Positions 26,586-35,000 of a stretch of DNA of 64,000 nucleotides are shown here, piece by piece. Every line of letters starts with the position of its first letter. The first letter of the stretch is position 1. The stretch comes from Burkholderia diffusa (lineage in GTDB: Bacteria > Pseudomonadota > Gammaproteobacteria > Burkholderiales > Burkholderiaceae), in assembly GCF_001718315.1 (NCBI RefSeq), contig NZ_CP013363.1, forward strand, positions 62,001-126,000. The letters run 5' to 3'. A model generated the notes under the pieces. That model saw nothing but the letters and a program-made list of their open reading frames with translations, was not told the DNA's origin and made no database searches. Both the position numbers and the translations under genes were made by a program.

Positions 26586-27491
26586 ATGCGTCTTTCGAAG
26601 ATTGATCTGAACCTGTTCGTCGTATTCGAGGCGATCTACAACAAGCGCAACCTGACGCGCGCGGCCGAGGTGCTGAACCTCACGCAGCCGGCCGTCAGCA
26701 ATGCGCTGGCGCGGCTGCGCAAGACGCTGAACGACCCGCTGTTCGTCAGCACGCCGGCCGGAATGATGCCGACGCCGATGGCCGAGAACATCGTCGGCCG
26801 CGTGCGCGAAGCGCTGCAACTGCTCGATTCGAGCGCGCACGAAGGCGATGTGTTCGATCCCGCTTCGTCCGAGCGCGTGTTCCGGCTCAGCATGAGCGAC
26901 CTGACCGAGGCGCTGTTGCTGCCAGCGCTCGGCGAACTGCTGCAGACGCATGCGCCCGGCATGCACGTGCGCAGCTACACGATGGACCGCCGCGAAGTGG
27001 CGACCGCGCTCGCGAACGGCTCCGTCGACATCGCGATCGACGCGCCGCTGATCGGCGATCCGCACCTGCACCAGGCGCTGCTCGTGCGGGACCGCTACGC
27101 GTGCATGATCCGCGACGATCACCCGTTCAAGGGCGACACGCTGACCATGGACGACTACCTGTCGATGGGGCACATCCACGTGTCGAGCCGCCGCAAGGGC
27201 AGCGGGCACGTCGATGCGGAGCTGACGCGGCTCGGGCTGCGCCGAAACATCCAGATGCGCGTACAGCACTACATGGTCGCGCCGCTGATCGCGATGCGCG
27301 GCGATCTCGCGCTGACGGCGCCACTGCGCCTGCTGCAGCGTTACCCGGCGCGGATTCTCGAACTGCCGTTCGAGATGCCGGGGCTCGAATACTTCTGCTA
27401 CTGGCATCGCAGCGCCGATCAGGATCAGGGCAGTCGCTGGCTGCGTGAACAATTGATGACGCTGATGGGCGGGATGGGCGGGCCGCAGTGA
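26586..27491 (+). CDS. LysR-type regulator closing the kinase/SDR/ACAD cluster
   Basis: 301 residues from ATG 26586. The helix-turn-helix lies at about 18-60 (LTRAAEVLNLTQPAVSNALA), in the subgroup with the short start DLNLFVVFEAIYN found in NodD/LeuO-like regulators. The effector domain follows. It lies 79 bp after the acyl-CoA dehydrogenase gene, on the same strand, and is probably the local regulator although not divergent. Confidence 0.88.
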   Translation: MRLSKIDLNLFVVFEAIYNKRNLTRAAEVLNLTQPAVSNALARLRKTLNDPLFVSTPAGMMPTPMAENIVGRVREALQLLDSSAHEGDVFDPASSERVFRLSMSDLTEALLLPALGELLQTHAPGMHVRSYTMDRREVATALANGSVDIAIDAPLIGDPHLHQALLVRDRYACMIRDDHPFKGDTLTMDDYLSMGHIHVSSRRKGSGHVDAELTRLGLRRNIQMRVQHYMVAPLIAMRGDLALTAPLRLLQRYPARILELPFEMPGLEYFCYWHRSADQDQGSRWLREQLMTLMGGMGGPQ

Positions 27492-27534
27492 AGGGTGCGG
27501 CGTGCGTATCGCGCGTTCGCTCGCGCTTGCCGGC

Positions 27535-28644
27535 TCAATACGAATCGTCGTCGAAGCGCGACGAGGCCGGCCGGCGCTTCATGTCCTTCAGCCAGTCCCT
27601 GACCTGATCAGGATCCTCGAACTCGCGCAGCGCGACGGTCAGGTCCTGGTTGCCGCGCTGCATGCCGGCGATGTCGCGCGCGAGCATGCGCAGGACCGTA
27701 TCGGGCGCGACCTTGGTGGACGACGCGATGCCGTAGGTCCGCCGGAAATCGTTCTCAACGTGCTGGATCTCCTGATCGAGTTCGCGCAGCTGTTCCTCGA
27801 GGATGCCGTTGTAGCGCGTGAGCCGCGCCTCGCTCAGGCCGTCGATCGCGCGTCTGTCGATCTGTTCGATCTCCAGCTGCAGTTCCAGCAACTGCAGCAG
27901 GTTGCCCTTCTCGTAAGCGCGGTTGACCCGCTGCATCAGCGCGGTCTTGCGTTGCTGTTCGCCGGGATCGGTTTCCCGATCGGGGTGCAGCGCGCTCGCG
28001 AGCTTGCGATAGATCTCGCGGATCGACTTGCTCGATTCGGCTTGCTCGGCCTCGATCCTGGCCTGCGCGGCCGACTGCTTCGGCGATTTCTTCCGCTTCG
28101 CGCGCTGGGCCTCGCGCGCCGCGTGAGCGGCCATGTCGCGCTCGAACTGCGCGTCGAGCTCGGCTTGCATCCGTTCGGCAAGTTCGTCGGGCGACAGCGA
28201 GTCGAGATCCGCCGGTGGTTCCGGTGCGGGCTGCTTCGGTTGGGGCTCGGCCGCTGCGCTGCCGACGTGCGCGGATTCGGCGTGCCGGTTGTAAATGACC
28301 GTTAACGCCGCGTCGTCGCTGACGTGCAGCACGTCGCGCGCCATGTCGGCGATCAGGTCGGACAGCGTGCGCTGTTCGGCCTTGCTCAAGCCTTTCCGCA
28401 GGAACGTGTCGTCGAGCAGATGAATCAGCCGGATCCGCAGCGCCGTCGCTTCCTGTTCGAGCGGCAACAGCCCGTCGACGAACTTCTTCTGGAACGCCGG
28501 CATCACGGCTTCCCACGCGCGCAGCCGTTCGCGCCGCTTTTCGATGTGCTCGACGAGCGTATTGAACGTCTTCTGGGCTTTCGACAGGCTGGCTGCCTCG
28601 TGACCGGGCGCGATGGCGACCGCGGCACCGCGACGTGCGGTCAT
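27535..28644 (-). CDS. J-domain protein with long N-terminal helical region
   Basis: 369 residues, charged and almost entirely helical. The J-domain HPD tripeptide (His220) sits in IYRKLASALHPDRETDP, so the J-domain is internal at about 205-265, with a basic linker (AREAQRAKRKKSPKQ) before it. Residues 1-200 look like coiled coil. It should recruit and stimulate an Hsp70, but no chaperone gene is near. The ATG at 28644 has GGAGG 9-13 bases upstream. The placement of the J-domain in the middle of the chain is unusual for DnaJ proper, which has it at the N-terminus. Confidence 0.8.
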   Translation of the reverse strand: MTARRGAAVAIAPGHEAASLSKAQKTFNTLVEHIEKRRERLRAWEAVMPAFQKKFVDGLLPLEQEATALRIRLIHLLDDTFLRKGLSKAEQRTLSDLIADMARDVLHVSDDAALTVIYNRHAESAHVGSAAAEPQPKQPAPEPPADLDSLSPDELAERMQAELDAQFERDMAAHAAREAQRAKRKKSPKQSAAQARIEAEQAESSKSIREIYRKLASALHPDRETDPGEQQRKTALMQRVNRAYEKGNLLQLLELQLEIEQIDRRAIDGLSEARLTRYNGILEEQLRELDQEIQHVENDFRRTYGIASSTKVAPDTVLRMLARDIAGMQRGNQDLTVALREFEDPDQVRDWLKDMKRRPASSRFDDDSY

Positions 28645-28739
28645 GGTGAATTCCTCCGGCCGCGGCGGGAGGCGCGGCAGGCCGGTATTTTAGCCGGACG
28701 CGCGTGCGCTCCGGCCGGCGGTGCTCCGATGCCGACGCG

Positions 28740-28915
28740 CTACAGCATCGCCATCGATTCCGTCACCTTCTGCTTCATGTAGTCGAGGAAGCGCTTCCGG
28801 GACAGCATCGTCTGTTCGTGCGCGGCGCGCCCGGCGGCGTCCGCATTGCGTCGCGCGATCGCGTCGATCAGTTCGCCGTGATCGCGGCCGTCGGCGAATT
28901 TGCGGTGAAGATGTA
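28740..28915 (-). pseudogene. Remnant of a GntR (FCD-domain) regulator
   Basis: The minus frame ending at 28740 reads as the last helices of a FadR/VanR-type effector domain: GRDHGELIDAIARRNADAAG, then an HEQTML segment like the AxxxMxxH repeats of that fold. There is no DNA-binding domain upstream; before about 28915 the frame gives unrelated sequence. I read this as the 3' relic of a deleted regulator gene rather than a small functional protein. Confidence 0.55.
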
Positions 28916-29010
28916 CGCCGCCGTCGCGCCGGGCGCCGACGACATCGCGGTGTCGGTCGGTGAGCGGGCCGGCTTGGACAGTCGAGCCAGCTGCACCGAT
29001 CGGCGACACG

Positions 29011-29328
29011 CTAGCGCTTTACCGCCGCAACCGCCGGCGCGCCCGAGAATGTGCCCGGCGCGCCGGTCGAGCCGTAAGCGGCCTCGCTGTTCTTGTGTTC
29101 GGCGAGTCGCTTCGCGGCCAGACGCTCCTGTGCGGCGACGATGCCGTCTGGATAGTTGTCGGCGTCACCGGCCGACGGATCGTAGCCGACCGATTCGAGG
29201 TCGAGCAATTCCTGGCGCACTTGTGCACGCGTGAGCGTCGAATGCGACGACTGCGCGTATGACGCGGCCGGTGCGGCGAGCAGAACGGTGGCGGTAGCGG
29301 TGACGATGTTGATGATGATGGATTTCAC
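29011..29328 (-). CDS. DUF4148 exported protein
   Basis: 105 residues from a GTG at 29328, preceded by GAGGA 5 bases upstream; the resulting N-terminus (basic KS, then IIINIVTATATVLLAAPAAS, cut near YAQS) is a clean signal peptide. The mature part has TLTRAQVRQELLDLESVGYD followed by PSAGD and YPDGIVAAQ, the DUF4148 signature. Such small periplasmic proteins are multicopy in Burkholderia and of unknown function. An ATG at 29349 would make an odd longer leader and is less likely. Confidence 0.85.
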   Translation of the reverse strand: MKSIIINIVTATATVLLAAPAASYAQSSHSTLTRAQVRQELLDLESVGYDPSAGDADNYPDGIVAAQERLAAKRLAEHKNSEAAYGSTGAPGTFSGAPAVAAVKR

Positions 29329-29481
29329 GATTTCCTCAGGAGGTTTCATTGTGGTTCGGCATGCATGCGATGACCTGAACCGACGTGACAAATTCAGGGA
29401 CTCGAATCACGCGGATATGCGGCGAATCCTGCGCGCCGTGTTTCCGTGCGAGCGAGCGTGAGCGGCGCACGAGCACGTGGT

Positions 29482-30492
29482 TCATGCGTTGGCGACCGCC
29501 GCGACGGCGATCCGCGAACCGACAGCACCGACAGCACCGACAGCACCGACAGCACCGACAGCACCGACAGCACCGACAGCACGTGGCGCTGCGATCGACG
29601 GCAACCTGAAGCGTTCCGCGGCGAGATCGACGAACGCGCGTACCTTGCCTGGCAGGAACTCCCGGCCCGGGTACACGAGCGCCACGGCCACACCGTCGTT
29701 CACGATCCGGTAGTCGCCGAGCACGCGCGTCAGCGTGCCGGCGCGCAGTTCGTTCGCGACCGCGAATTCCGGCAGCAGTGCGATGCCGCTGCCGGCCAGC
29801 GCGAGCTGCCGCTGCATCAGTGCGCTGTTCACGGTGACCGGCGCATCGAGCTGGATCGCATCGAGCGTGCCGTTGGGGCCGGCCCACCGATAGGTTCTCG
29901 CACCGGCCGCGAGGCCGACGATCCGATAGCCGTCGAGGTCGGACGGCCGCTGCGGAGGCGTCGCTTCCAGCAGGTAGCCGGGCGAGGCGACCGCGACGAG
30001 CGGCGCATGCACCAGCGTGCGCGAGACGACGGAAACCGACGTGATCATCGTGTCGGCGACGATCCCGACATCGAACTCGCCGCCCAACAGGTCGACCTCT
30101 GTTTCGGTCAGCGTGATGTGAAGCGACACGCCCGGATGGCGCGACTGGTATTCGGCGAACAGCCCCGCCAGTTCCGTCGACATCAGGCTGTGCAGTACGA
30201 CGACGTTCAGGTCGCCGCAAATACGGCTCGATTCCTGCGTGGCGCGCGACTCGATTGCGGAGAGATCCAGCAGCAACGCGCGGCACCCTTCCGCATAACG
30301 GACGCCGACCTCGGTGAGCACTGTCTTGCGCGTCGAGCGTTGCAGCAGCTTCACGCCCAGATGCGATTCGAGATCGCCGACGTAGCGCGTCACAAGCGAC
30401 GGTGAAAGATTCAGCTGGTGGGCGGCATGGGAGAAATGATGCGTGTCGGCAACCTTGAGAAAGACCCGCATCGCACTGAACAGATGATTCAC
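29482..30492 (-). CDS. LysR-type regulator with (AVG)n C-terminal tail
   Basis: 336 residues from GTG 30492, with AGGA about 7 bases upstream. Helix-turn-helix at about 18-60 (HFSHAAHQLNLSPSLVTRYV), substrate-binding domain at about 90-295. The CrgA-type domain ends near residue 305, after which the chain carries seven Ala-Val-Gly repeats encoded by a 9-bp tandem repeat and then ends SRIAVAAVANA. The repeat keeps the frame, so its length can vary without destroying the protein. Targets are unknown; the neighbours are small exported proteins. Confidence 0.85.
   Translation of the reverse strand: MNHLFSAMRVFLKVADTHHFSHAAHQLNLSPSLVTRYVGDLESHLGVKLLQRSTRKTVLTEVGVRYAEGCRALLLDLSAIESRATQESSRICGDLNVVVLHSLMSTELAGLFAEYQSRHPGVSLHITLTETEVDLLGGEFDVGIVADTMITSVSVVSRTLVHAPLVAVASPGYLLEATPPQRPSDLDGYRIVGLAAGARTYRWAGPNGTLDAIQLDAPVTVNSALMQRQLALAGSGIALLPEFAVANELRAGTLTRVLGDYRIVNDGVAVALVYPGREFLPGKVRAFVDLAAERFRLPSIAAPRAVGAVGAVGAVGAVGAVGAVGSRIAVAAVANA
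29518..29580. repeat. Seven copies of a 9-bp tandem repeat inside a LysR gene
   Basis: The unit ACCGACAGC is repeated seven times without a mismatch. On the minus strand it codes Ala-Val-Gly. Perfect identity suggests recent expansion by slippage; because the unit is a multiple of three, copy-number change alters tail length but not frame. Confidence 0.95.
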
Positions 30493-30529
30493 GACGGTTC
30501 CTGTAGCACGGACGTTGGAGACGGCGGAA

Positions 30530-30835
30530 TCAGCTGCCGAAGTAGACGTTGCAGAAGCTCACGGGGCCGACGCAGTCCGAATCGGGCGTTGCCGGGGTGC
30601 TGGCCGGCGCTGTGCGAAGCGGTACGACGGCCTTCGTTGCGGCGTCGGAACGAACGTTGCCGCCGCCGTTTGAACGCGCGACGAGTTGCGCCGTGTCGGC
30701 CGCAACGATTGCATTCGATTGGTGCTGGACGGCGGGGGCCGCAGGCTGCTGTTGCGCGAATGCGCCGGCGGTGAAGGTGACGCATGAGAGTGCGACAAGG
30801 GTTGATGCGAGCGGGGTAAGGACAGGCTTGAGCAT
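30530..30835 (-). CDS. Small exported protein, function unknown
   Basis: 101 residues. Residues 1-28 (MLKPVLTPLASTLVALSCVT then AGAFAQ) form a signal peptide with an AxA-type cleavage site. The mature chain is low in complexity, rich in Ala, Pro and Gln, and ends CVGPVSFCNVYFGS, with two cysteines that could form a disulfide. I do not recognise the family. The gene lies 37 bp upstream of the LysR with the AVG tail, in the same direction. Confidence 0.65.
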   Translation of the reverse strand: MLKPVLTPLASTLVALSCVTFTAGAFAQQQPAAPAVQHQSNAIVAADTAQLVARSNGGGNVRSDAATKAVVPLRTAPASTPATPDSDCVGPVSFCNVYFGS

Positions 30836-31289
30836 TTAGGATTCCGATTTTAAGAACGTTGTCTATTGCCAATTCGATTCGGGATGTCGGCGTGGTCGAG
30901 TCGTCCTGTCGATGGCCCCGGGGCGTGTCGGATTCTTCTTGTCGAGTGTGTCGGCGTGGTGCGGAAGGATCGTGCGACATGGGCGCCGGGGCCCTCGATG
31001 CAGGGATTCGGCGCGACCGATTCATCAGGAATCGATGACGAAAGAATGAAGGAAAACCCTGATCGTGTCCAAGGCGAATTTCCGATCCAGTCGATAAGGC
31101 AAATCGATCATGCATCGATGAATTGCCTGTTCGCGCGTGGATTCGATGAATACGGAATCCGAAATAAAGTGGAGGTTGTGCGCGTGCGGGCCAACGCATG
31201 CAGGCGCGACATCCGTCATGCGGATGCCGCGCCGAACCGAAGCGATGATTCGAGCTGGACGCATCGCCCGGCGGGCGACGCGGCGAAGA
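30836..31289. other. Intergenic region, 454 bp
   Basis: No supported gene. The stretch 31010-31180 is lower in GC than the flanks, with several GATCGAT-like words. Frames crossing it have no family resemblance or ribosome binding site. It must hold the promoter for the minus-strand gene at 30835, near an AT-rich segment at 30840-30880. Confidence 0.5.
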
Positions 31290-32237
31290 TCAGGACGGGC
31301 CGTGTAGCGTCAACGTGCGCAGCGACGACAGGCTGCCGTGTTCGAGCATCTCGCGCACCATCTCCGCAAATGCCGTCGATGCGACGGTGCGATAGGCGCC
31401 CTTGCGCCGCAGCAGCGCGACCGTGCGCACCGGAAACGGCGGATCCAGCGGCACGTACTGCAAGTCCCGATGCTCGAACTCGATCGTGCCAGGCAGGATC
31501 GTCGCGATCTTTCCGCGGCTCACGATCTTCAGCACCGCGCTGATCGAATTGGCCTGCAATGCGACGTCGGGCTGCATGTCGTACGACTGGAAATAGCTGT
31601 CGACGTAGAAGCGCGACACGAAGCTCGTCGTCAGCAGCGCGAGCGGTGTGTGGGCGAGCTGCGTCGGCGTGACCGGTTCGCGCTGCGCGGTCAGCGGATG
31701 CGTGCGGCCGACCACCAGCATCAGTTGCTCGGGAAACAGCGCTTCGGCCTCGATTTCGTCGGATCGAACGTCGACGAAGCCGAACGCGAGATCGACCTGA
31801 TCGTCGCCGAGCGCAGTCTCGACCGCATCGAGCGACATCTCGGTGATCTCGATGACGATGCCCGGATAGCGTTCGTGGAACTGCTCGATCACGGGCGCCA
31901 CGAGATATTCGGTGAAGGTCGGCGTGAAGCCGATCCGCAGTTGCCCGCGCGACAGGTCGTGCACGTCGTGCAGCGCACGCTGCGCGGTGAGCAGGTCATT
32001 GTGCGCGCGCCGCGCATATTCGAGGTAGACGCTGCCGAAATCGGTGAGCTGGACCATTCGCCCGCTGCGATCGAACAGTTGTGCGCCGAGCTCGTCCTCC
32101 AGCTGGCGCACTTTCTGCGACAACGCCGACTGCGACACGCTGAGCGCTTCGGCGGCCCGCGTGAAATTGCGGTGTTCGTCAATCGCGAGCAGATAGCTGA
32201 TGTTGCGAAGCAGGGGGCTGCGTTGGGTGAACTTCAT
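31290..32237 (-). CDS. LysR-type regulator (CynR-like)
   Basis: 315 residues from ATG 32237. Helix-turn-helix at about 20-62 (NFTRAAEALSVSQSALSQKV), dimer helix to about 90, effector domain 95-300 with GQLRIGFTPTFTEYLVAP. The type resembles CynR/CbbR-like regulators. It is downstream of and parallel to the FUSC efflux operon, 230 bp away, so it could respond to an aromatic acid exported by that pump. The coding frame is open beyond the ATG but without similarity. Confidence 0.87.
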   Translation of the reverse strand: MKFTQRSPLLRNISYLLAIDEHRNFTRAAEALSVSQSALSQKVRQLEDELGAQLFDRSGRMVQLTDFGSVYLEYARRAHNDLLTAQRALHDVHDLSRGQLRIGFTPTFTEYLVAPVIEQFHERYPGIVIEITEMSLDAVETALGDDQVDLAFGFVDVRSDEIEAEALFPEQLMLVVGRTHPLTAQREPVTPTQLAHTPLALLTTSFVSRFYVDSYFQSYDMQPDVALQANSISAVLKIVSRGKIATILPGTIEFEHRDLQYVPLDPPFPVRTVALLRRKGAYRTVASTAFAEMVREMLEHGSLSSLRTLTLHGPS

Positions 32238-32467
32238 CTTCCGCGGAGTAAGTCGCTGGTCACGTGGATCGGGTATCGCGCCATTATGCGCCGGTTGCCG
32301 GGCGGTGGATCGGGATGGCATGCGACGGTGCGGAGTACCGCTGCGTACGCTGATGCCGGCGACGGGCGCGTATGCCGGCCCGCCGCGCGGGAGGCCGGTT
32401 GCGGCGCCGGCGTGCCCGCCGGCATCACGTGGCGCAGGGCGTTCGATCGTCGGATCGTCCGGGATGC

Positions 32468-33880
32468 TCATTGCCAGCCGCCTCCGAGTGCCAGGAACGT
32501 TGCGATCTGGGCATCGTTCACCGCCTGCTGCGCGGCCGCGATGGCCGACTCGGCAACCAGCCAGGTGCGCTGCGCGTCAAGCACCGCAAGCCCGCCGATC
32601 CGGCCGCCCCGACGCAATTCCCCGGTCCGTTCCATCACGTCGCGTGCCGCATCGCGCGACGCCTCGAGACGCTGCAGGCGATCGAGCGCGGCTCCGTAGC
32701 TATCGAGCGACATCTCGGTTTCGCGCAGTGCGGTAAGCACGGTCGAATCGAAATGCGCGAGACTCGCGCGGCTGTCGGCCTGCGCGGCCTCGATACGGTC
32801 GCGGATCGCGCTGCGATGCAGATCCCAGGTGACCATCGGGCCGACCGCGAAGCGGTTCGTCAGCGGCGTGAAGAACGCGGCGGCGCCGCCGGTCGAACCG
32901 ATGCTCGCACCGAGCTTGATGTCCGGATACAGCGCCGCCGTTTCGACGCCGATGCGCGCGGTCGACGCGGCGAGCCGGCGCTCGGCCGCGCGGACGTCCG
33001 GGCGGCGCTTGAGCAGCGCGCGCCCGTCCCCGGACGGCAGCGGCTTCGACAGTTCGAGCGGTGCGCTGCACGACAGCAGCGCGCGATCGTAGTTTTCCGG
33101 CGGCTGCCCGGTGAGCGTCGCGAGACGGAACGCCGCATTCAGCCGGCGCGCCCGCAGCGGTGCGAGCTGGGCGCGGCTGCTTTCGATGCCGCCCTGGTCG
33201 CGCTGCTGCTCGAAGATCGGCGCACGGCCATTCGCGATCAGCTGACGCGTCAGCGACAGGCGCTGCTGCTGGACCGCGATCGAGCGCTGCAACACGTCGA
33301 TCTGGTTGCCCGCATTGCACAGGTCCGAATAGGCGCGCGTGACTTCGGCGGCGACGTTCACGCGCACGAGATCGCGCGCCGCGGCGACCGCCGCATTGTC
33401 CGCGGACGCTGCCTCTATCCCGCGCCGGATCCCGCCGAACAGGTCGAGGTCGTAGCTCATCGTGAAACCGATGTTGTAGATCTCGTGTCGCGGCGGCTCG
33501 ACATGCGACAGAACCGATGCCGCCGACTGCTGCGTATAGTTCGTCGACGCGTCGAAACCCACGCTCGGCTCGCGCGCGGTTCGCGTTGCCGCGAGCAGCG
33601 CGTTGCTGCGTTCGAGATTCGCCTGCGCGGCGCGCAGGTCGACGTTCCCGGCCAGCGCTTTTTCGACGAGACCGTCGAGCACCGGATCGTTGTAGAGGCG
33701 CCACCAGTGATCGGGCAGCGGGTCGTTCGACGTGACCGATGCGCCCGCAACGAACGCGCCGTTGGCCGCCGGTGCGTTCACGAGTGCGTTCGACGGCACG
33801 CGATAGTCGGGCCCGACCGTCGTGCATGCGGCGAGCGCGACCACCAGCGCGGCGATGGGGGCCGTGCGCAGGCTCACCAT
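32468..33880 (-). CDS. NodT-type outer membrane efflux lipoprotein
   Basis: 470 residues. Lipoprotein signal MVSLRTAPIAALVVALAAC with the lipidated Cys at 19. Two TolC-like repeats follow, with long helices (for example LRAAQANLERSNALLAATR and QQQRLSLTRQLIANG) and the conserved DLPDHWW-type start of NodT proteins (here PLPDHWWRLYNDPVLDGLV). It is the outer membrane channel of the tripartite pump encoded by the three genes upstream; its start overlaps the adaptor gene by 7 bp. Confidence 0.92.
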   Translation of the reverse strand: MVSLRTAPIAALVVALAACTTVGPDYRVPSNALVNAPAANGAFVAGASVTSNDPLPDHWWRLYNDPVLDGLVEKALAGNVDLRAAQANLERSNALLAATRTAREPSVGFDASTNYTQQSAASVLSHVEPPRHEIYNIGFTMSYDLDLFGGIRRGIEAASADNAAVAAARDLVRVNVAAEVTRAYSDLCNAGNQIDVLQRSIAVQQQRLSLTRQLIANGRAPIFEQQRDQGGIESSRAQLAPLRARRLNAAFRLATLTGQPPENYDRALLSCSAPLELSKPLPSGDGRALLKRRPDVRAAERRLAASTARIGVETAALYPDIKLGASIGSTGGAAAFFTPLTNRFAVGPMVTWDLHRSAIRDRIEAAQADSRASLAHFDSTVLTALRETEMSLDSYGAALDRLQRLEASRDAARDVMERTGELRRGGRIGGLAVLDAQRTWLVAESAIAAAQQAVNDAQIATFLALGGGWQ

Positions 33881-34773
33881 GGCAGGCTCCGGCGCACCGT
33901 GACGTCGCCGGCACGGGCATGAATCTCGACCGACGCGGTCTGCCCCGGCACGAGCCGCACGCCGGGCGGCACCGAGTCGATCGCGACGCGCACCGGGATG
34001 CGCTGCGCGAGTCGTACCCAAGTGAACGCGGGGTTCACGTTCGCGAGCTGCGCATCGCCGCCTGCGCGCTCGCGGTCTTCGACGCCGCCGGCGATGCTTT
34101 GTACGTGACCGCGGATTTCGCTCGCGACGCCCATCAGATAGATGCTGGCCGGATCGCCGACGTGAATCGCCGGCAACTTGGTTTCCTCGAAGTAGCCTTC
34201 GACGCGCAGCGACGTGTCGTTTACGAGCGCCATCGCGCCCTTGCCGGCGTTCAGGTACACGCCGGGCAGCAGCCCGACGTTGGTCACCGTGCCGTCGACC
34301 GGCGCGCGCACGAGCGTGCGTTCGAGGTTCAGCGCGGCGAGGTCGCGCGCGGAGCGTGCCTGCGCGAGCGCGGCGCGCAATTTCTGGACGCGCGTCGTGC
34401 CTTGCTGTGTCGATTCCTCGGCGACGACGTCCGGCATCGCGCGATTGCGGCGATCCTCGCGGATCGCTTCGTCGAGTTCGGCCTGATCGCTCGCGAGGTT
34501 CGCGTCGGCCTGTGCGAGTGCGATCCGGTAGCGTGACGGGTCGATCACGAGCAGCACCTGGCCCTTCGACACTTTCTGGTTGTCGCGCACGCGCACGTCG
34601 ATGACGAGTCCGCTGACGTCGGGCGCGATCGGCACCACGTCCGCGCGCACCTTGCCGTCGCGGGTGAGCGGTTCGATCTGGTAGCGCACCCACAGCGCGT
34701 AGATCGCGCCGAGGATGCCGAGGATGATCGCGACCGTCAGTACGGTGCGTAACAGGGGGATGATTCGCTTCAT
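33874..34773 (-). CDS. HlyD/EmrA-type periplasmic adaptor
   Basis: 299 residues from ATG 34773. One N-terminal membrane anchor (LLRTVLTVAIILGILGAIYAL), then a biotinyl-lipoyl half (VSGLVIDVRVRDNQKVSKGQ), a helical hairpin and the second half (RAPVDGTVTNVGLLPG), then the beta-barrel. This is the membrane-fusion protein that joins the FUSC inner-membrane pump to the NodT channel (AaeA/FusE-like). Confidence 0.92.
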   Translation of the reverse strand: MKRIIPLLRTVLTVAIILGILGAIYALWVRYQIEPLTRDGKVRADVVPIAPDVSGLVIDVRVRDNQKVSKGQVLLVIDPSRYRIALAQADANLASDQAELDEAIREDRRNRAMPDVVAEESTQQGTTRVQKLRAALAQARSARDLAALNLERTLVRAPVDGTVTNVGLLPGVYLNAGKGAMALVNDTSLRVEGYFEETKLPAIHVGDPASIYLMGVASEIRGHVQSIAGGVEDRERAGGDAQLANVNPAFTWVRLAQRIPVRVAIDSVPPGVRLVPGQTASVEIHARAGDVTVRRSLPW

Positions 34774-34775
34774 GT

Positions 34776-35000
34776 TCAGGAGAGAAGGCGATGCGGGAAA
34801 CAGGCGTCGGCGAGGCGGGCGAAGCCCCACCACAGCAGGAAGAAGGTGGCCAGTTCGAGTAGCGCGGGTTGCCAGAGCAACACGCGCAGCGGCAGGCGCT
34901 GCAGCACGCCGCGCAGCAGGAACGTGACGGCGAGCGCAACGACGGCCCATGCGAGCGCGGACGGCATGTAGATGCCGAAGATGTGGATCTCCTCGATCAT
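34776..35000 (-). CDS. DUF1656 small membrane protein (AaeX-like)
   Basis: 74 residues from ATG 35000, in an ATGA overlap with the FUSC gene. EIHIFGIYMPSALAWAVVAL opens the DUF1656 pattern, with two membrane segments (ALAWAVVALAVTFLL and LLELATFFLLWWGF). AaeX-like proteins are regularly encoded between FUSC pumps and their HlyD adaptors; the function is not known. Confidence 0.9.
   Translation of the reverse strand: MIEEIHIFGIYMPSALAWAVVALAVTFLLRGVLQRLPLRVLLWQPALLELATFFLLWWGFARLADACFPHRLLS

Noticed and set aside
29518-29580. Could the 9-bp repeat be a CRISPR array?
   Set aside because: Units are contiguous without spacers, in frame within a gene, and no cas gene is near.
31025-31264. 79-codon minus-strand frame in the same intergenic region
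   Set aside because: No ribosome binding site, no recognisable motif, and composition unlike the exported proteins around it.
30866-31543. 225-codon plus-strand frame across the 454-bp intergenic region
   Set aside because: No family resemblance or ribosome binding site, and it overlaps the end of a LysR gene on the other strand.
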